Source: Acidovorax soli
GTDB lineage: Bacteria; Pseudomonadota; Gammaproteobacteria; Burkholderiales; Burkholderiaceae_C
Direction: 5' to 3'
Length of the DNA: 48,659 bases
Assembly (NCBI RefSeq): GCF_900107605.1
Contig: NZ_FNQJ01000026.1
Location: 1 to 48,659 of the forward strand
The translations under genes were made by a program, and so were the position numbers. The notes beneath the pieces were generated by a model. The model ran no database searches, had not been told where the DNA came from, and saw nothing but the letters and a program-made list of their open reading frames with translations. Below, piece after piece: positions 40,906 through 48,659 of this stretch (position 1 is its first letter; each line of letters begins with the position of its first letter).

Positions 40906-42966
40906 TCATCGGCGCGCGCTGGGGGCGGGCCAGGAAAGGGTTCGGAATTCGCGGTGCAGGGCGCGGAGCTGGCTGGCAGCGGCAGCGGGCTGGGCGGCAT
41001 AGCGCCATTGCTCCAGCCGCAGCAGCCAGCCGGCCACGCCCTGCGCGGCATCGCCAAATTGTGCCTGCACCCGTTCGGCCATGGCCCGGGGAGGCAGGGT
41101 GTCGTGCAGGGTCAAGCCACTGCTGGCCAGGCGCTGGCGGGCCCGGGCCAGCAGGCGCAGCCAGGGGTCGTGCTGGCTGCGCTCCCACAGCGTCCAGCCG
41201 GCGCCACCCAGCGCGGCCAGCCCCACCAGCGCGCCCAGCACGGTGGCGAGGTCTTGCCAGCTGGGCGATTCAAACCCCAGTGCCTTGAGCAGGTTGAGCT
41301 GGCGGCTTTGCGTGTAGTTGAGCACCCACTGGTTCCAGCCGTTGTTCACGGCCTCCCATAGGGCGCGCAGGTTCTGCGCCACGCCGGGGCTCATCACGGT
41401 GCCCATGGCTGTGGCCAGCGCACCGCGCGGGGCCTGCAGGCGCTCGAAGGCGCCGGTGCGCCCGGGGGCGACGGCGCTGGTGGGGTCCACGCGCACCCAG
41501 CCGCGCCCGGCCATCCACACTTCGGCCCAGGCGTGGGCGTCGCTCTGGCGCACGGTCCAGTAGCCGTCCACGGCGTTGCGTTCGCCACCCTGGTAGCCGG
41601 TGACGATGCGCGCCGGAATGTCCATGGCGCGCATCAGCACCACGAAGGCCGAGGCGATGTGTTCGCAAAAGCCTTCCTTGCGGTCGAACCAGAACTCGTC
41701 GGCCGTGTGCTGGCCGTACACGCCGGGCTCCAGCGTGTAGCGGTAGCCGCCGGTGCGCAGGCGGGTGAGCGCGGCGTCGATCAGCGCGGGCGTGGCGTCG
41801 CGGGCCGGGTCGGGGGCGATGCGCGGGTTGCGGCGCAGTTCCTGGGCCAGTGCCAGCGTGCGCGGGTTGAAGCCCGGGGGCAGCTCGGTGTAGGCGCGCA
41901 GCGCGGGGGTGGCGGCGTCGGGCCCGTGGCGAAACTGCGGGTGGCTTTCGGCGCGGTAACGCGTCACGTCGGTGATCGGGCGGCTGGTGAGCCATTGCAG
42001 GTCGTCCGTCATGAAGGCGCCCATGCCGGCCACGGCGGGCTTGGCGCGCGCGGCATCCAGCACCAGCAGCCAGGGGCGCTTGTGGGGCTCCAGCGTCACC
42101 TCGTAGCGCAGCGCGGCGCCCTGCACCTGCAGCTGGGCCGGGGTGGCAGGGCGCTCCATCGATCGCGTGCCCACGCGGTACGACAGGGGGTGCCACTCGC
42201 TGCCGTCAAAGGTGGAAAACACTGGCCCGCGAAAATACAGATCGCTCTGCGGCGGCGCGGCACCGCCGGGGGTGTCGAAGCGCACACGCAGCGCCACGCT
42301 GTCGTCGAGCGCCAGCTCGGCGATGTTGCCCACCTTCATCACGCCCGACAGCCCGCTGCGCCCGGCCAGGGCGTCGCTGGGCATGCCCCACAGCGGCGCC
42401 ATGCGCGGAAACAGCAGGAACAGCGCCGCCATGATGGGCGCGCCCAGCAGCGCCATGGTGCCGGCCAGGCGAAACGCGTGCGCCAGCGGCGGGCGCCCTA
42501 CCGGCATGTGGGCGTTGACCAGGGCCGTGAGCAGCCCCAGCAGCGCCACCAGCATGGCCACGGCCGTGGGCAGCGATTGCGAGAAGAAGAAGTTGCTGAG
42601 CATCGTGAAGAAGCCCAGGAAGAAGACCACCATGGCATCGCGCCGCGCACGCAGCTCCAGCGTCTTGAGCGCCAGCAGCATAACGATGAGCGTCACGCCC
42701 GCATCGCGCCCCAGGATGGTTTGGTGGGTGAACAGCGTGCCGGCCACCGCCACCGCCAGCAAGCCGGCCACGGCCCAGCGCCCCGGCAGTTGCCGGCCGT
42801 TCCAGGCCAGCCAGCCGCGCCACAGCAGCACGGCGCCCGCCATCAGGCTGGCCCACACCGGCAGGTGGGCGACTTGCGGGGCCACGACCCAGGCAATCAC
42901 CAGCAGCAGAAACAGCGTGTCCCGCGTGTCGCGTGGCAGGGTGGCAAGGGTCTGGCGCAGGGTCAT
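40906..42966 (-). CDS. tgpA: transglutaminase-like protein TgpA (DUF3488–transglutaminase–DUF4129)
   Basis: The 686-residue inner-membrane protein has several N-terminal transmembrane helices (to about 185), a periplasmic transglutaminase core and a last helix near 590 (ATVLGALVGLAALGGAGWTL) before a DUF4129 tail. The catalytic triad is visible: Cys434 (KEGFCEH), His478 (SDAHAWAEVW) and Asp494 (VRVDPT). TgpA homologues are essential in Pseudomonas. It follows DUF58 and MoxR genes, a very common trio. The ATG at 42966 is chosen. Confidence 0.93.
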   Translation of the reverse strand: MTLRQTLATLPRDTRDTLFLLLVIAWVVAPQVAHLPVWASLMAGAVLLWRGWLAWNGRQLPGRWAVAGLLAVAVAGTLFTHQTILGRDAGVTLIVMLLALKTLELRARRDAMVVFFLGFFTMLSNFFFSQSLPTAVAMLVALLGLLTALVNAHMPVGRPPLAHAFRLAGTMALLGAPIMAALFLLFPRMAPLWGMPSDALAGRSGLSGVMKVGNIAELALDDSVALRVRFDTPGGAAPPQSDLYFRGPVFSTFDGSEWHPLSYRVGTRSMERPATPAQLQVQGAALRYEVTLEPHKRPWLLVLDAARAKPAVAGMGAFMTDDLQWLTSRPITDVTRYRAESHPQFRHGPDAATPALRAYTELPPGFNPRTLALAQELRRNPRIAPDPARDATPALIDAALTRLRTGGYRYTLEPGVYGQHTADEFWFDRKEGFCEHIASAFVVLMRAMDIPARIVTGYQGGERNAVDGYWTVRQSDAHAWAEVWMAGRGWVRVDPTSAVAPGRTGAFERLQAPRGALATAMGTVMSPGVAQNLRALWEAVNNGWNQWVLNYTQSRQLNLLKALGFESPSWQDLATVLGALVGLAALGGAGWTLWERSQHDPWLRLLARARQRLASSGLTLHDTLPPRAMAERVQAQFGDAAQGVAGWLLRLEQWRYAAQPAAAASQLRALHREFRTLSWPAPSARR

Positions 42967-43081
42967 GGGGTGTGGCGTGGCGCCTGCGCAAGCGGCAGGC
43001 AATCGCTGTGAAAAGCAGAGCCTGCAGCGCTTTCGGGATGGGCGCTGCAGGCCTTTTTGCAACCAATTGTCGGGGCGAGGC

Positions 43082-44137
43082 TCAGCACAGCGCCAGGGCC
43101 TCCAGGCAGCGCTGGCGGTGGGCCGCGCCGGTGTCCGGGGCCAGTTCCATGCCAGGCAGGCGCAGGCCGTAGTCGATGCCCAGCCGGTCGGCCTGCAGCA
43201 CCCAGGCCGTCAGGCGCGAGACGCGCGCTTCGTGGCCGGGCAGGGCTGCGTGGGCCAGGTCCAGCCACAGCTCGTGGCGCTGGGCCTGCTGGGCGTCGCG
43301 GCTGACGAGGTCGTCCGTGCCCGTGGCCAGCGATTTGGCGGCCTTCTTCCAGACCACCAGCTTGAGGGGGTCGCCGCGCCGGTAGGCGCGCACACCGTCG
43401 AATTCGCCAATGCCCTGGGTGCTGGCGCTGCCCGTGCCGCTGGCACGCGGCTCGCCGGGCGGCAGCGGTGGCGCGGGCACCTCGGGGGCGGGGTACACCA
43501 GCACCTGGGCGGCCGGGCGCCAATAGCTCCAGACGCGGAAGGTGCCCAGTGGAAAGCGGGTTTCGGCCACCAGGGTGGGCACGCGGTGCAGGCCCCGGCG
43601 CTCGGGGCGAAACGCCACCTGCACGCTGGCGCTGCCTTGCGCGGGCACGTCCGTCAGCGCCCAGTCGTGCGTGCGCTGGCCATCGCCGTGTACCGACAGC
43701 GCAATGGCGTGGCGTGCGGTGCGCCGGTCACTGAACAGCTGCACTTCAAACGCCGTGCTGCCGCCCAGGAAGTGTGCATCGGGCGCCTTCAGGTGCAGCG
43801 TGATGCCGCGCAGCGTGGCGTGGCTCAGGTGCATGCCCACCACCGCGCTGCCGGCCAGCAAGAAGGTCAGCAGGTAACCCAGGTTGAGCTGGAAATTGAT
43901 GGACGCCACCAGCAGCACCAGCAGCGTGCAGGCCAGCATCCAGCCCGCGCCGGTGGGCAGGATGTACACATTGCGCTGCGTGAGGGCCAGGGTGTCGGAC
44001 AGCGGCAGGCGCGCTTCCCACCAGCGCTGAAAGCGCGCCCGCGCCAGGCTCAGCGGGTTCAGGCCGGACAGGCGCGCGGGCGGGGAGGGCACGGCGAGCG
44101 TGGGTGCTGCGGCATCGGCGGCAGAGGCGGGCGGCAT
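43082..44137 (-). CDS. DUF58 domain-containing protein
   Basis: A 351-residue protein with two transmembrane helices near 60–100 (GAGWMLACTLLVLLVASINF, GYLLTFLLAGSAVVGMHL) and a C-terminal DUF58 region with GIGEFDGVRAYRRGDPLKLVVWKKAAKS. DUF58 proteins accompany MoxR ATPases and TgpA, and probably form an envelope assembly or chaperone complex. I chose ATG 44137; an in-frame TTG at 44152 overlapping the MoxR stop is also possible. Confidence 0.88.
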   Translation of the reverse strand: MPPASAADAAAPTLAVPSPPARLSGLNPLSLARARFQRWWEARLPLSDTLALTQRNVYILPTGAGWMLACTLLVLLVASINFQLNLGYLLTFLLAGSAVVGMHLSHATLRGITLHLKAPDAHFLGGSTAFEVQLFSDRRTARHAIALSVHGDGQRTHDWALTDVPAQGSASVQVAFRPERRGLHRVPTLVAETRFPLGTFRVWSYWRPAAQVLVYPAPEVPAPPLPPGEPRASGTGSASTQGIGEFDGVRAYRRGDPLKLVVWKKAAKSLATGTDDLVSRDAQQAQRHELWLDLAHAALPGHEARVSRLTAWVLQADRLGIDYGLRLPGMELAPDTGAAHRQRCLEALALC

Positions 44138-44148
44138 GGCGTGCAGGC

Positions 44149-45069
<921 letters not shown>

Positions 45070-45110
45070 GGCGCCACGTTATCTGAAAAAAGCGACACGG
45101 GGATTTCACT

Positions 45111-46064
45111 GTGAGCAAGACAGGCTATTTCACCCATCCCGATTGCCGAAAGCACGAAATGGGGCCGGGGCATCCCGAATGCCCCGAGCGGCTGGACGCC
45201 ATCGAAGACCGCCTGCTGATCACCGGCGTGGCCGATGCCCTGGAGCGCTACGAAGCGCCCGAGGCTTCGCTGGCCGATATCGAGCTGGCGCACAACCGGC
45301 TCCATGTGGCGGCCATGCGCGGCCTGTCGGACCTGCTCAACGAAGATCTGATGGCAGGTGGCCCCGCCTACTCGCAGCTCGATACCGACACCTCGATCAA
45401 TGCGCACACCTGGAAGGCCGCGTTGCGCGCCGCCGGTGCGGCCCTGGCCGCCACCGATGCGGTGATGGCCGGTGAAATCAGCAATGCGTTTTGCGCGGTG
45501 CGCCCGCCGGGCCACCACGCCTGCCGCGACAAGGCCATGGGCTTCTGCTTTTTCAACAACGTGGCGGTGGCGGCCAAATACGCGCTGCAGCGCTACAAAC
45601 TGCAGCGCGTGGCGGTGGTGGACTTCGATGTGCACCACGGCAACGGCACGGAAGACATCCTGGCCAACGAACCGCGCGCACTCATGGTGGGCATCTTCCA
45701 GCACCCGTTCTATCCCTACAGCGGCGACCAGAATCCTGCGCCCAACATGGTGAATGTGCCGGTGCCGGCCTACACGCGCGGCATGGATATCCGCGAAATC
45801 ATCGAGATGATGTGGATCCCGCGCCTGGAAGCCTTCAAGCCCGAGATGATCTTCATCAGCGCAGGTTTTGACGGCCACCGCGAGGATGACATGGGGCAGC
45901 TGGGCCTGGTCGAGGCCGACTACACCTGGATCACCCACCGGATCATGGACATCGCCCGGCGCTATGCCAAGGGCCGCATCGTCTCGTGCCTGGAAGGCGG
46001 CTACGTGATGGGCCCCCTGGCGCGCAGCGTGGAAGCCCATGTGCGTGTGCTGGCTGATCTTTGA
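45111..46064 (+). CDS. histone-deacetylase-family (AcuC/HDAH-like) zinc amidohydrolase
   Basis: A 317-residue class II HDAC-type enzyme. The catalytic His pair is His135/His136 (RPPGHHACRD). Zinc ligands are Asp173 and His175 (DFDVHHGNGT) and Asp254 (SAGFDGHREDD), with the active-site Tyr in EGGY (Tyr298). Bacterial members act on acetylpolyamines or acetylated proteins. The start is GTG, with CGGGGA upstream as a weak ribosome site. A hairpin-rich repeat follows the stop. Confidence 0.93.
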   Translation: MSKTGYFTHPDCRKHEMGPGHPECPERLDAIEDRLLITGVADALERYEAPEASLADIELAHNRLHVAAMRGLSDLLNEDLMAGGPAYSQLDTDTSINAHTWKAALRAAGAALAATDAVMAGEISNAFCAVRPPGHHACRDKAMGFCFFNNVAVAAKYALQRYKLQRVAVVDFDVHHGNGTEDILANEPRALMVGIFQHPFYPYSGDQNPAPNMVNVPVPAYTRGMDIREIIEMMWIPRLEAFKPEMIFISAGFDGHREDDMGQLGLVEADYTWITHRIMDIARRYAKGRIVSCLEGGYVMGPLARSVEAHVRVLADL

Positions 46065-46065
46065 A

Positions 46066-46110
46066 TTCCCCCTGAGCCGCCTGCGGCGTCTTCCCCCTGA
46101 GGGGGACGCC
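46066..46110. repeat. Comamonadaceae-type intergenic palindromic repeat / terminator-like hairpin
   Basis: TTCCCCCTGAG occurs twice (46066–46076, 46091–46101). Between lies GCCGC-CT-GCGGC, and the right part folds as GGCGTC…CCCCC-TGA-GGGGG…GACGCC. C/G-rich elements of this form are common between genes in Acidovorax and relatives. Located right after the deacetylase stop, it probably ends that transcript or stabilises its 3' end. Confidence 0.65.
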
Positions 46111-46207
46111 ATCCGTGGCCTGGCAAAGCCAGTTCCACGGTGGCACTGGCTTGGGGTCCGCGTGGGTTGCGGGCGGCCCAGCTCTTGCGACACATAGGAG
46201 TAAAGAC

Positions 46208-46999
46208 ATGACGATTTCGAATTCTGATGAATTGCTGCAGACCACCCGCGACGCGCGCGGTGTGGTGACCCTGACCCTGAACGATCCCGCCCGCTTCAAC
46301 GCGCTGGGCGCGGAGATGCTGGCCGCGCTGCAGCAGGCGCTGGACGCCGTGGCCCGGGATGACAGCGTCCGCGTGGTGGTGCTGGCGGCCGCGGGCAAGG
46401 CGTTTTGCGCCGGCCACAATCTCAAGGACATGGCGGCCCATCCCGATCTCGCCTGGTACCAGCAGCTCTTTGCGCAATGCAGCCGCATGATGCTGAGCAT
46501 CCACAAGCTGCCGGTGCCCGTGGTTGCGCGGGTGCAGGGCATGGCCACCGCGGCCGGTTGCCAGCTGGTGGCGCAGTGCGATCTGGCGGTGGCGGCCAGC
46601 AATGCCAGCTTTGCCACCAGTGGCATCCATTACGGCCTGTTTTGTGCCACGCCCAGTGTGCCGCTGGTGCGCAATGTGCCGGCCAAGCGCGCCATGGAAA
46701 TGCTGCTCACCGGCGACTTCATCGACGCCCCCACGGCGCTGGCGCAGGGACTGGTGAACCGGGTCGTGGAGCCCGAGGCGCTGGATGATGAGGTGGAAAA
46801 ACTGGTGCAATCCATTGTGCAAAAACCACGCACTGCCGTGGCCATGGGCAAGGCGCTGGTCTACCAGCAGCGCGAGCTGGGCCTGGACGCGGCCTACCAG
46901 CTGGCGGGCCAGGCCATGGCTGCCAACATGATGGATGCGGCGGCGCAAGAGGGTGCGCGGGCATTTGCCGAGAAACGTGCTCCCGCCTGGAAGTCCTGA
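46208..46999 (+). CDS. ECHDC3-like crotonase-superfamily protein lacking catalytic glutamates
   Basis: The 263-residue protein has the crotonase fold and resembles the mitochondrial ECHDC3 group: RFNALGAEMLAALQQAL, FCAGHNLKDM, and GLFCATPSVPLVRNVPAKRA. Where hydratases have two catalytic glutamates, it has Gln (AAGCQLVAQCD) and Gly (FATSGIHYG). Enoyl-CoA hydration is therefore unlikely. A hydrolytic, decarboxylating or binding role is possible. AGGAGTAAAGAC precedes the ATG, and its stop overlaps the MscS gene by one base. Confidence 0.88.
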   Translation: MTISNSDELLQTTRDARGVVTLTLNDPARFNALGAEMLAALQQALDAVARDDSVRVVVLAAAGKAFCAGHNLKDMAAHPDLAWYQQLFAQCSRMMLSIHKLPVPVVARVQGMATAAGCQLVAQCDLAVAASNASFATSGIHYGLFCATPSVPLVRNVPAKRAMEMLLTGDFIDAPTALAQGLVNRVVEPEALDDEVEKLVQSIVQKPRTAVAMGKALVYQQRELGLDAAYQLAGQAMAANMMDAAAQEGARAFAEKRAPAWKS

Positions 47000-48318
47000 T
47001 GCCCATGCAGTCTGACGTGCCGATCTTCGACGATGTGCAGCAGTGGTTTCGGGCATTCGCGCAGCCCACCGTTCTGATTGAGCTGGGTACGCTGGCCGTT
47101 TGCGTGGCGCTGGCCTGGCTCATGGTGTCTGCCGTGCGCCGCGCGCTGCACCGCAATGAGCAGGGCTCCATCCTGTTTGGGCGCAAGGTGGTGGATGGCG
47201 TTCTGTTTCCGCTGACCTTGCTGGGCCTGGGTTATGCCGCGCGGGCGGTGCTGGCACAGTGGGTGCCATTGGCGGCGTTCAAGGTGATCATTCCGGTGCT
47301 GATCTCGCTGGTGGTGATCCGCGTGGGGGTCAAGGTGCTGCAGGCGGCCTTTCCGCAGGCCACCTGGGTGCGCCCGATCGAGCGCACCATTTCCTGGCTG
47401 GCCTGGCTGGTCATGGTGCTGTGGGTGACGGGCCTGCTGCCGCTGGTGCTGCAGCAACTCGACGAGATCACCTGGAAGGTGGGAGCCACCACGCTGTCGG
47501 TTCGCACCATGATCGAAGGCTTTGTCACGGCCTGCGCCGTGCTGATCGTGGCGCTGTGGATCTCGTCGGCGATCGAGTCGCGCCTGCTGCGCTCGGTCAC
47601 GGGCAGCGAGCTGTCGGTGCGCAAGGCGTTCAGCAATGCCGCGCGTGCCCTGCTGATGTTTCTGGGCCTGATCCTGGCGCTGTCTGCCGTGGGCATCGAT
47701 CTCACCGCCCTGTCGGTGCTGGGCGGTGCCGTGGGCGTGGGCATCGGCTTTGGCTTGCAGAAGCTGGCGGCCAACTATGTGAGCGGCTTTGTGATCCTGG
47801 CCGAGCGCAGCTTGCGCATTGGCGACAACGTGCGCGTCGATGGCTTCGAGGGCCGCATCACCGACATCACGGGGCGCTACACGGTGATCCGTTCGGGCGT
47901 GGGGCGCGAATCCATCGTCCCCAATGAGATGCTGATCACGCAGCGGGTGGAAAACCTCTCGCTGGCCGACCCGCGCGTGTGGATGTCCACGGTGGTCAGC
48001 GTGGGCTACGACAGCGATGTCGATCTGGTCACCCGCCTGCTGGGCGAGGCGGCCCTGGTCAACCCGCGCGTGCTGCACGACCCGGGGCCTGCGGTGGCGC
48101 TTTCGGCTTTTGGCGTCGATGGGCTGGAGTTCACCGTGGGGTTCTGGATCACCGACCCGGAAAACGGCTCGCTGGGGCTGCGCTCGGACATCAACCGCGC
48201 CATTCTTGCGGCACTGCGTGCGCACCGGATCGACATTCCTTTCCCGCAGCGTGTCGTGCACCTGAGTCCACAGGACCGGCCTGCACCGCCGGAGGCCCGC
48301 CCAACCCCGGTCGCCTGA
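46999..48318 (+). CDS. mechanosensitive ion channel, MscS family
   Basis: A 439-residue channel with about five transmembrane helices before the pore helix. The MscS pore-lining region is seen as LGGAVGVGIGFGLQKLAANYVSG-type sequence near residues 236–258, followed by the beta domain (LRIGDNVRVDGFEGRITDI, IVPNEMLITQRVENLS). It relieves turgor on hypo-osmotic shock. It is translationally coupled to the upstream crotonase (TGATG). Confidence 0.93.
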   Translation: MPMQSDVPIFDDVQQWFRAFAQPTVLIELGTLAVCVALAWLMVSAVRRALHRNEQGSILFGRKVVDGVLFPLTLLGLGYAARAVLAQWVPLAAFKVIIPVLISLVVIRVGVKVLQAAFPQATWVRPIERTISWLAWLVMVLWVTGLLPLVLQQLDEITWKVGATTLSVRTMIEGFVTACAVLIVALWISSAIESRLLRSVTGSELSVRKAFSNAARALLMFLGLILALSAVGIDLTALSVLGGAVGVGIGFGLQKLAANYVSGFVILAERSLRIGDNVRVDGFEGRITDITGRYTVIRSGVGRESIVPNEMLITQRVENLSLADPRVWMSTVVSVGYDSDVDLVTRLLGEAALVNPRVLHDPGPAVALSAFGVDGLEFTVGFWITDPENGSLGLRSDINRAILAALRAHRIDIPFPQRVVHLSPQDRPAPPEARPTPVA

Positions 48319-48345
48319 ATCCCGACCCGCAGGTGACACAGGGGC

Positions 48346-48376
48346 TGGACAAAGGGTGGACACACTGGCCTATAAT
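48346..48376 (+). promoter_or_regulatory. candidate promoter for etfB
   Basis: A consensus -10 TATAAT (48371–48376) lies 132 bp before the etfB start. TGGACA (48346–48351) is the best -35 but leaves a long 19-bp spacer. The leader to the start codon is AT-richer than its surroundings. Confidence 0.45.
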
Positions 48377-48507
48377 CCACAAAAAGCACGATCGTTCGTT
48401 TTTATGTCTTTGCATCGCCCGTCGCAGCGATTTCGCTGCAGTGCGGCATAGAATGTTTCGTTTAACGTAAACGTCAATTCAACCAACTCTATTGAGGAGT
48501 CGCAGCA

Positions 48508-48659
48508 ATGAAGGTCCTGGTCCCAGTCAAACGCGTGGTGGACTACAACGTGAAAGTCCGCGTCAAATCGGACGGCAGCGGAGTGGACATTGCCAACGTG
48601 AAGATGAGCATGAACCCGTTTGACGAAATCGCCGTTGAAGAGGCGGTGCGCCTGAAAGA
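48508..48659 (+). CDS. etfB: electron transfer flavoprotein beta subunit, 5' end only
   Basis: The window ends 152 bases into this gene. The translated start [17 protein letters not shown] and the segment [18 protein letters not shown] are typical of EtfB. TTGAGGAG supplies the ribosome site 8 bases before the ATG. EtfAB would accept electrons from acyl-CoA dehydrogenases such as the AliB-like enzyme in this window and pass them to ETF:quinone oxidoreductase. Confidence 0.93.
   Translation, partial: MKVLVPVKRVVDYNVKVRVKSDGSGVDIANVKMSMNPFDEIAVEEAVRLK

Overview
The window reads as chromosomal DNA of a high-GC betaproteobacterium, most likely a member of the Comamonadaceae (Acidovorax/Comamonas/Delftia-like). 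The evidence is a betaproteobacterial tsaD, a general porin, a Bug/TctC-type binding protein, a TgpA–DUF58–MoxR cluster, Comamonadaceae-style intergenic hairpins and overall codon use. Genes are dense, with many 1–4 bp stop/start overlaps. No rRNA, tRNA, CRISPR array or phage module was seen.

Region 1 (1–10.3 kb) looks accessory and is visibly less GC-rich than the rest. It starts with one end of an insertion sequence (IS256-like terminal repeat) that cuts off a DUF1852/MesX gene. Behind that lie an NADPH-dependent FMN reductase and a divergent MetR-type LysR regulator, so this is the remains of a folate-independent methionine synthase (MesD/MesX) locus. Next comes a tightly coupled 2-methylcitrate operon read leftward: hotdog thioesterase, prpC, acnD, prpF and a PrpB-position lyase. 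A divergent ScfR/RamB-like XRE regulator sits across an operator region with repeated TTGCGAATT motifs. The lyase resembles the dimethylmalate-lyase/oxaloacetate-decarboxylase branch more than canonical PrpB.

Region 2 (10.5–27.95 kb) is one long leftward catabolic array controlled by a divergent MarR regulator. Its core matches the Rhodopseudomonas palustris cyclohexanecarboxylate pathway: aliA (CoA ligase), aliB (acyl-CoA dehydrogenase), badK (hydratase), badH (dehydrogenase), badI (ring-opening hydrolase) and badR. A second CoA-ligase-like gene, a Bug-family binding protein, and an incomplete branched-chain-type ABC system (livH with a foreign C-terminal tail, and a binding protein) are interleaved with these. 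A porin and a downstream ketone-body/beta-oxidation set (3-hydroxybutyrate dehydrogenase, MaoC hydratase, acetoacetyl-CoA synthetase, MDR oxidoreductase) complete the array. Together they would take up an alicyclic acid, activate it, open the ring to pimeloyl-CoA and feed C4 intermediates to acetyl-CoA.

Region 3 (28–48.7 kb) looks like core chromosome: an orphan MetQ-like binding protein with a strong terminator, an ANTAR RNA-binding regulator, tsaD, a tripartite MacAB-TolC-like exporter, a small Hsp20, another ABC binding protein, a YadGH-like ABC-2 exporter, lytic transglycosylase MltB, the TgpA–DUF58–MoxR cluster, a histone-deacetylase-family amidohydrolase, an ECHDC3-like crotonase without catalytic glutamates, an MscS channel, and the start of etfB running off the right edge.
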